A DNA stretch of 64,000 bases from Sphaeroforma sirkka. Its lineage: Eukaryota > Opisthokonta > Ichthyosporea > Ichthyophonida. Below are positions 57,821 through 64,000 of the stretch, piece after piece. Below the pieces are notes generated by a model. That model was given only the letters and a program-made list of their open reading frames with translations. It was not told the DNA's origin and did not search any database. Position 1 is the stretch's first letter. The number at the start of each line of letters is the position of its first letter. Both the position numbers and the translations under genes were made by a program. The DNA is taken from contig LUCW03001718.1 in the NCBI GenBank assembly GCA_001586965.3, positions 1 through 64,000 of the forward strand, in the 5' to 3' direction.

Positions 57821-58161
57821 GATTTCACCACGGTATAGAGGCGAAAGACGATTCCACAACTCGAGCTTATAGGCGAGTATAACTCCAGCGGATACCCTAG
57901 CTTATGGGGGGGTGAAAACATACCAGCGGATACCCTAGCTTTTTGGGGGGTGAAAATATACCAGCACAGCCGGGATGGTTCAAAAAGACCAGTTTCAAGG
58001 CAAGAACTTACTCAGCAGAAGAATTTCATTAGTTTATATATATATATATATATATATTGTTTATTTACACTACTAGTTATATATGTTTAATTTTCAATAG
58101 TTTAAGAGGTCATTTATTTTTGAAGCTCTTCAATCACTGGTGACGCTTGAGCTTGAGGGAG
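57821..58161 (+). repeat. B3 3' untranslated region
   Basis: Two units of the 38-base G-run repeat (57884-57965), a TA run (58037-58058) and the polypurine tract CTTGAGGGAG right before the LTR. Confidence 0.78.
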
Positions 58162-58341
58162 TGTGGTAAAAGTCCCCTTAAACCACTATCAGTGTGAAGT
58201 TAGAATTAATTTACAATTAATTCACACGAGGTGAATTATTTGTAGACCACGTAGACAATCAAATATAAGAATAAATACACCGCACTGAGCCTCAGGGAGA
58301 CTCAGTAGGTTTTAGTATCGTATTTTGATGTGTTTACTACA
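58162..58341 (+). repeat. B3 3' LTR
   Basis: 180 bp, TGTGGTAAAAG to TTTACTACA, followed by GTGT, the right copy of the target duplication. Confidence 0.89.
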
Positions 58342-58490
58342 GTGTCTATCAAGGCTTTGAACGTACGTCCGTTGATTTGTACTTGAATATAGACTCGGTT
58401 GTCTGACGTCAGCAATGGGTCTTGTATTGCCATCACTGCTCCAATCGTGGTAACAAATATGAAGCTCCTATCCGACTCAGACACCCTCAC
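58342..58490 (-). pseudogene. C2 protease N-terminal part (right of B3)
   Basis: Encodes PLLTSDNRVYIQVQINGRTF, the strand leading to the retropepsin active-site loop, up to the B3 insertion point. It matches family B PLLSMDNRVFISILINGKTC. Fossil. Confidence 0.78.
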
Positions 58491-58493
58491 CTC

Positions 58494-60330
58494 TCATGCA
58501 TGATCGGCTACCGACTCCCACATGTCATAGGTGTGGTTTGGTGGTGACGTCATGTGCTCGAAGTCTTCGTAAAGGATCGTGTTGATATGAATCTCTGTAG
58601 CTTCCGATGGTGGAGCCAAGTCTTCGTCCTGTGTAATCGCATTCACCTGTACTTGAGGCGTCGGACGTATTGTAACTACGTCTCTAGTCTGGGATGTATT
58701 CTGCCCCTGTCCTGCGGTTGACGTTGTGGACGGTCTGTGTACCGATTGTACGTCCCTCAAAGGACGGTTGTTGTCGTATATAGCCTTGCCCGACCCTCTG
58801 CGCTCACCGCTTGCGACGCCCTGAAATGGTGACACCGTGGGATGTGCCTACCACCTGGTGCGGCGCCTGTGCCTGGCACCCCGCACAAGTCGTTGGTACC
58901 GTAGGTTGGGGCCGTTGAGTCCAATTCTGCGTTTGTCGTCTACTCGTCTGTAGGTTGGGGCGGCTATTGGTGTGGTCGCGACTTCCATTGGTCGTCGGGC
59001 CCTCGCGGTTGTTGCGACCCTGGAAACGTGCTGCCGTACGTTGCTGTGCATCCTGAATGTCAGGGCTCAACAGCTGTATAAGCTCGTGTGTCTCCATCAG
59101 TTGCCATTTGGGATGCAACTGTAGAGTACGTTCATACGTACGGCCGTTGAGAGCTTCTTCTAACAGTTGTACAATGCAGTGGTTCACTAAATTCTGTTGG
59201 AAGTCGGCATCTGTCTGGCACCGTTCACGTGCCCTCCTGTGGTTCTCCATGAGCTGTGTCATTTGTTCCATAAGAGGAGTGTGCATGTTCCGACTTTGGC
59301 CCTTGGCTAACTTGCGAAACGCTGATGGGATCGAGTGGTGGCTTGTGTTTCGTGCGAACAGATCTGTTCGATCTGTAGTTGAGGTGTGCATGTCTTCAAC
59401 CGTTCAGAGTTGTCGCGGATGTAGTCCAGCGTTGACTTTTCCGCCTTGAAGTAAGATAGTACCTTATGAAACCATGTAAGGTTCCAAAGTCTCGTCCAGC
59501 CCTGCGATTTGTGCGTTCTTGAACGCCTCGAGGAGAACCCCTCTTGTGTCCCGTTCCATGATATCATGTAGGTAGTATCTATTCGACGGCCAATCAGGCC
59601 ACGTACGTGGTGAAGGTACGGGACGCTTCTCTACCGGTCGGGACTCTAATGTAGCTCGAAGTGTCTCAATCACGCCCCGAAGAGCTTCAGCTCGAGCCGT
59701 GTTATTCTCCTCGATTGCTTGGCATAGCTCGTCACTTAACTGTAGTATCCGTGCGTGTAGCGCCTGTCGCCTTTTCTCGATACTAGCCGGTGTGGGCGGA
59801 GGCACTGTTGTCTCCTTCTCTTGTCGTTTATGTGTCTGTACATATTCACTGGGCGCTCCTTTCTCGCCCCACTGACGTTGCTGTTGTTGGCGCAGGTTCG
59901 TACTTAATCGGTCCTGTCTATTCTTCACCGCCTGCTTACCTTGAGGATTCTGTCTGGCTAATACTTGTTCATGTGCGAACTCTTGAAAAGTTGGTGTGTT
60001 CTCACTGGCAGACAGAGTATCATCCTCCTCGGTTGAACTGTCCTCTGACCCTGGTGATTTGTACCCAAGTCCATAAAACGGACGCTCACAGCCTTGAATT
60101 CGGAAGGTAGGGTTGTCTTCGTCCTCTGGTACTGCCTGTACCCGTAAAAATTGTCCTTGCCTAGCGCCCGCGCGAAATAATATACAACCGCGACCGCACT
60201 AGTTGGGACCCACACATACCTGAACCTTCGATCGATGGGTGATTTGATTTCACAGAATTGGACTACACCGGCCGCATCTCTAACAAACCAATAAAAAGGA
60301 TTGATATGATGAAGGCTAAGCTTCAAGCAG
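58494..60330 (-). pseudogene. C2 gag
   Basis: Frames in order on the minus strand. 59958-60330 is the N-terminal side with an acidic Ser/Glu block. 59464-59928 is a Gln-rich region, a helical segment, and the word PRTWPDWPSNRYYL with ERDTRGVLLEAFKNAQIAGLDE, which family B gag shares. 59307-59567 and 58804-59391 are capsid-like helices (LVNHCIVQLLEEALNGRTYE) and a CAGCQAQAPH cysteine cluster. 58494-58835 is the acidic spacer before protease. Same layout as B gag at moderate identity. Fossil with several breaks. Confidence 0.75.
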
Positions 60331-61128
60331 TCGGTATTGACAAAGCCCTGAATTCATACAAGGGGACCTGGCCGACCCGAAGTTCAAGGACGGAGCAAAG
60401 CCAGTCCGCCGGGTATACGGCACCAAGGACACGATCAAGCCGGGCGTTTAAACTCAGATGGTGAATAAGCTCAACAAAGTCGGCCATGTGGAACAAGTGA
60501 TCTATTAAGTTTGTGTGTGACCTCCTCATACTGTCCTGTAAAGATACACGGTGCACTCCTCTATCGGATAATCAGTTTCGCGTTATAATAGACTGGTCCA
60601 AAACCAACACGCAACTGTTCAATTTAACAGTCACCCTAAACCATGCAAAGGACGCCATTATTATGACACGTAACAACGTATCACCAACTGATGCTAGCTC
60701 TTAGTTGCCGCCACCTACTGACGTTCTTTACTAGGGATGTATCTTTCCGCCAACCGGTCTGCCTCCTGAAAGAGATTCAGAATGGCTGTTTTGACATGTA
60801 AATCTTTATAACTATCACTTTCCAGACGGTTGACGCCCTACTGACCTACTTTGACGATTTAACGGTAGTGGTTAAACTACAGACAGAGAGTATGTACATG
60901 AGTTCCATCGCCTACCACTATGATTATGTGAATAATACCTTGTCATCATGCTGGCTGTAAAATACGGCCTCCAGTCAGCTCCGCCTATATGGAAGGATGC
61001 GTTGGACCCCTGTTCGAGCGCTTTAACTCAGCACTCATCCAAGCAGCAGCCATCATCACGGGCACTAAATACCCTCGGTTTCCCAAACATCAAACAAACT
61101 TACTTCACTTTTTTGCAGCCTGCTCCCC
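60331..61128 (+). other. E-right upstream region, degenerate coding-like sequence
   Basis: Mixed frames without a full protein. At about 60820-60870 a plus-strand frame reads YFDDLTVVV, which has the F/Y-x-D-D form of a reverse transcriptase box. At about 60948-61100 LAVKYGLQSAPPIWKDAL and IITGT resemble the region behind a LINE RT. A partly repeated copy of 60805-60925 is at 61980-62100. I take this as a decayed non-LTR element with low certainty. Confidence 0.35.
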
Positions 61129-61913
61129 GTGCAACCATTCGCGGACTACCTCGGAAGTTGCCTGGGAATACAACTCGACTCAATGGCCAGCACAAATCCA
61201 CTTACCCCTCTGACGCAACCCGCCTGGGCCCACGACAAACCATCGCTGCGCTTCCTGTACAGTATCTATGCTCACCTGAAAACTGTACACAAAACCACGG
61301 GCGGGCGTACACCCGACCATGTAGCCCTCCGCCAACGCTGTGACGACATCAGGAAGAACTCAACAAACGTTGGTCCAACAAGGTGATCGCGGCAATGGCC
61401 CGGCGCCAATATTACTACCAACTGGTTATGGGTAAACCGCCAACCTCAAACCGAGACACAGCCAGACACGACAGCTTCAATCGCTGCTTCGAGTCTACAC
61501 CAATCCGGCTCTGTGCTGTGATTGTAACGAATACGTACATGTTCACATTGCTTGACTACCGCACCGACGGCTGTCTCTGCCCTGTCTGTACTCTGCACTA
61601 ACCCGTTCCGCGGCACTACATGGCGCAGACCCGATCCGTACCACAGAGATGGGTACTCTACTTACTAGGTCAGCAAGCGAATATATGGAACATTCGATAG
61701 TAACAGTGTTTTGTCAACACCGGCCCGAATTGACTCAGCGCATATCTTCCATTGTCGACTCACTTGGCCCAAGCTTCAAACGGTAATTTACTGACCACTT
61801 CTTCCCATCAGTCTTGCCGGAACCACTAAAGCGACTATGAGAGCCATACCATATGTTCATACATTGTAACATACATACTTGTCATTTTTGAAATCAATAA
61901 TACTATCCCTAAG
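61129..61913 (+). pseudogene. E-right: second copy of remnant E
   Basis: Homologous to 12188-13447 in inverse orientation, from GCAACCATTCGCGGACTACC to TATCCCTAA. It lacks about 0.5 kb present in E-left. Matching frame words are TYPSDATRLGPRQ, VALRQRCDDIRKNST and GKPPTSNRDTARHDSFNRCF. Heavily degenerate; family uncertain. Confidence 0.55.
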
Positions 61914-62416
61914 ATATCAAGATCAAATGAGATAACACAATGGTTTTTATTTGTATTTAAAACAATTTATTAAAAGTATGCAACATTTTATGGCTGTCAC
62001 TTTCCAGATGGTTGACCCCTACTGACCTACTTTGACGATTTAACGATAGTGGTTAAACTATAGACAGAGAGCATGTACACGGGTTCCATCGCCTACCACT
62101 GAGATCATGGCAGTGTCTGGAGGGTTTCTTCACGGCAATAAACCCCAAAGACAAGAAGGAGCTGGTCTCCTTGTTGATAATGATCTCCTGGCGATAGGGC
62201 ACGATTCCTGCCGAGACCGTGAAATCGCTTACACGTCTTGGCATTCATCGCTATGTAGTTGAGAAAATAGAGGACGTGTACGTCACCGATGGAGCCTTGC
62301 AGAAGCCACCAAACTCCAGGCCCTCGCAGAACCCGAACTGATCCTGGGTCTGGAGCATCTAGCCACCCAGCTGTCCGACACGAAAATAATCACAACTGAC
62401 GCCGATATCGAAGGCT
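61914..62416 (+). repeat. LTR_A fragment plus repeated E segment
   Basis: 61914-61975 matches the early part of the A LTR (ATATCAAGATCAA...GAGATAA...TTTTTATTTGTATTT). 61980-62100 repeats the E-right segment 60805-60925. The rest (62100-62416) has coding-like frames (LGIHRYVVEKIEDV; LEHLATQLSDTKIITTDAD) that I cannot assign. It looks like a small duplication that copied an E piece and an LTR piece together. Confidence 0.5.
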
Positions 62417-63020
62417 TGTAGAAATACCAGCCTCCGGTCAGTCTAAAATATCAAGATCAAATGAGATAACATATTGTTTTTTAATTGTATCAAAATAATT
62501 TAATACAAATTCTTTTTCCAATATTTCCAAAGTGTTCTATATTCACTTTGATGGCTCTGATAGTCTGAGTATTTAGTATGACTCATTTACTTGGACCTAT
62601 TTGAGACGATAGTAGACGTAGGATATTATAAACTGAAGTTTATAATCTCTGAACTACTACTTACAGGTTTTTTGGTCTTCCCGTCAATCTCCAAAATCCA
62701 ATAAGTTTTTTTTTTTTTTTTTAACTTTTCTTCAGATGGAACTTTATTTATATTAGCCAATGTATTAACTTGGCTTACGCTATTATGTCTATCTACAAAT
62801 TAGGTATGTGGTCATGAACACTTAGTACTTCTAGTGAAAATTATTTAATAAAGAACAGCTAGAGGTACGTCCTGTATGATCGTGGATATTAAGGCTCTCT
62901 TCCAACAGGCAGTCCCGATCATTCTTACACAAGCACCACCGCTAAATCTTAACTGACTTAAATTGTATTTTAGTTTATACAACATAATTTAAAACATAGA
63001 AATATCCATCAAAGTTTACA
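62417..63020 (+). repeat. A2 5' LTR
   Basis: TGTAGAAATACCAG to AAAGTTTACA, collinear with the A1 LTRs with scattered differences. AATAAAG near 62850 is the likely polyadenylation signal. A long T-run lies at 62706-62722. Confidence 0.85.
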
Positions 63021-63195
63021 TATTAATTTATTTAGAAGTTACCGTAGTGTACTGCTTCTAGACGGCTTACTATCCAGCGACAGGACTGTAAGTATTCTAT
63101 ACTACCTCATAGTGGCTATACTACCCTAAAAAGTAAGCTACACGCTAGTTACTATACCTAGTTCTTATTAATTTTCCTGTTCTTGAGCTATTACT

Positions 63196-63885
63196 ATGGC
63201 TAAAGGAAATTCTAAAGGCAAGAGAGCCGCCAGCTCTAAGCCTGCTAAGCCTGTTGAGGTTCCTGAGGTTACTGGGGACACTGGTCCGTCTGGTACTGAG
63301 CCTGCCGTTGAAGATGTAGAGGACGCCGTTTCTGAGCTTGGTTCTGAGGAAAACTCTGAGGATGACTCATCGGACCATAAAGCCTTGGAAGAGGAGGTCT
63401 CAACTGCCGCGGAAAGGCTCGCCAGCGTCCGTGTGTCTCCTAGTAGTGCAGCCCAGGGCATCAGCTCGCCATCTGGCCGCGAAAAGTCAGATATTGGAAA
63501 GGCATATCTCCTGAACAAGTGGATGAATCGTCTCGAGATCGACGGTTTATTACTACTGAAAGACAGCCCAATCCACCTATCAACAAAGATGGCGGCGTTC
63601 CATTTCTCGAAATTTCATTGTATGCCTCGCCACTGAATGCCCTCGCCACCGAATGTTGGGGCGGAAGACGCAAATATTGGGGACGCCATAACTCGACAAC
63701 GAGTGGTTGGATCTTCTCAATCTCGACGTCATTTGAATTGCAAAGATAGGCTTTCAAAGGAACTAGCCGCTGCCACAGTTTCTGACCCTTCGATCTTATC
63801 CCACGTGGCCGATATTCTTCCTATACCGAAAAAATATATTTCGAGCCAGGATTCGAACTTGAACCTCTGGTTTACCAACCAGTAG
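63196..63885 (+). pseudogene. A2 gag N-terminal part
   Basis: ATG 63196 (MAKGNSKGKRAASSKPAKPV). Basic N-terminus, acidic Glu/Asp/Ser block, and the word KALEEEVSTAAERLASVRVS, as in A1. Later frames (63637-63885) match the A1 segment just before its tRNA-like insert. It is the head of Gag; the rest is outside the window. Confidence 0.65.
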
Positions 63886-63912
63886 GGTTGCAACTGAGCC
63901 ATTTACCGCTGG
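63836..63912 (-). repeat. tRNA-like segment antisense to A2 gag
   Basis: Minus strand: A-box TGGCTCAGTTG (63891-63901), anticodon-arm-like hairpin, B-box GTTCGAATCC (63849-63858), then ATATATTTTTTCGG. The same position relative to gag as in A1 and A3. Confidence 0.68.
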
Positions 63913-64000
63913 TAATGAGGGTACAACCTCAAAATTTAATCTCTATCGCTTGGAAGCTACAACTGATCACCTTCTCGACAACCTAACCCTGTTAGAGGCT

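Larger units (their letters stand above)
52098..58341 (+). mobile_element. B3: family B element nested in C2
   Basis: LTRs 52098-52281 and 58162-58341 (about six differences). The coding order is as in B1, but with only the C-terminal third of gag and a short leader, so an internal deletion removed the gag start. GTGT on both sides (52094-52097, 58342-58345) is a 4-bp target duplication, and C2 protease sequence continues on both sides. About six breaks. A relatively young insertion, younger than C2. Confidence 0.9.
47327..60330 (-). mobile_element. C2: near-complete family C element, split by B3
   Basis: 3' LTR 47327-47573, 3' untranslated region with minisatellites to 48441, then pol (48442-52097) and the rest of protease and gag (58342 to about 60330). 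B3 (52098-58341) is inserted in the protease region with the 4-bp target duplication GTGT. No 5' LTR is found at the right end, which passes into remnant E. Without B3 about 6.7 kb. Roughly five breaks besides the insertion. The left end abuts B4 pol, so C2 probably landed in a B element. Confidence 0.83.
62417..64000 (+). mobile_element. A2: 5' end of a family A element, continues beyond the window
   Basis: A 604-bp LTR (62417-63020), leader, gag start and the antisense tRNA-like segment, in the same order as A1 but on the plus strand. Its LTR is visibly diverged from that of A1. The gag reading frame looks open over the first part. State of the rest unknown. Confidence 0.82.

Overview
This is repeat-dense eukaryotic DNA: nested Ty3/gypsy-type LTR retrotransposons, long TA/TG microsatellites and no intact host gene that I can recognise. 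I cannot name the organism. The Pol proteins end in a chromodomain (chromovirus habit), and each of families A, B and C carries, between RNase H and integrase, a domain that looks like the phage/DIRS-type Dam (N6-adenine methyltransferase) fold. I take that as pointing to a repeat-rich protist, fungal or invertebrate genome. I sort the elements into four families, named A to D here only for convenience. All copies are fossils with several breaks in their coding regions.

Layout, left to right. 1-520: unassigned. About 500-3581 and 11249-11654: an old A copy (A3, minus) split by a young A copy (A1, minus, 3582-11248, LTRs of about 598 bp). 11655-11880: microsatellite. 12188-13447: remnant E (minus), probably the tail of a LINE-like protein. 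13541-15308: unassigned DNA with two odd minus-strand open frames and a large TA/TG block. 15309-17546: 3' part of a D element (minus). 17547-26140: B1 (plus, 180-bp LTRs). 26141-27330: a 5'-truncated Ulp1-type cysteine protease frame, then a small MITE-like inverted repeat. 27340-30220: gag-side remains of a D-like element (minus) with a 0.68-kb tandem duplication. 30221-39848: B2 (minus). 39849-43238: C1 (plus, 3' LTR of 251 bp). 43239-44136: C3 fragment (plus). 44137-47326: B4 fragment (minus). 47327 to about 60300: C2 (minus), split by B3 (plus, 52098-58341) with a 4-bp target duplication GTGT. 60330-62416: second E copy (plus) mixed with LTR_A pieces. 62417-64000: start of A2 (plus), running out of the window.

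General points. Families A, B and C follow the order gag - protease - RT - RNase H - Dam-like domain - integrase - chromodomain; B and C are sister families by protein and LTR similarity, while A and D are more distant. Families A and B both carry an antisense tRNA-like segment near the 5' end (inside gag in A, in the leader in B), with a good Pol III B-box and a following T-run. Several copies are arranged as large inverted pairs (B1/B2, C1/C2, E-left/E-right, A1+A3/A2), and the outer flanks of B1 and B2 do not match each other, so recombination between copies has reshuffled the locus. The Ulp1 frame is the only protein-coding trace that is clearly not part of a gypsy element.
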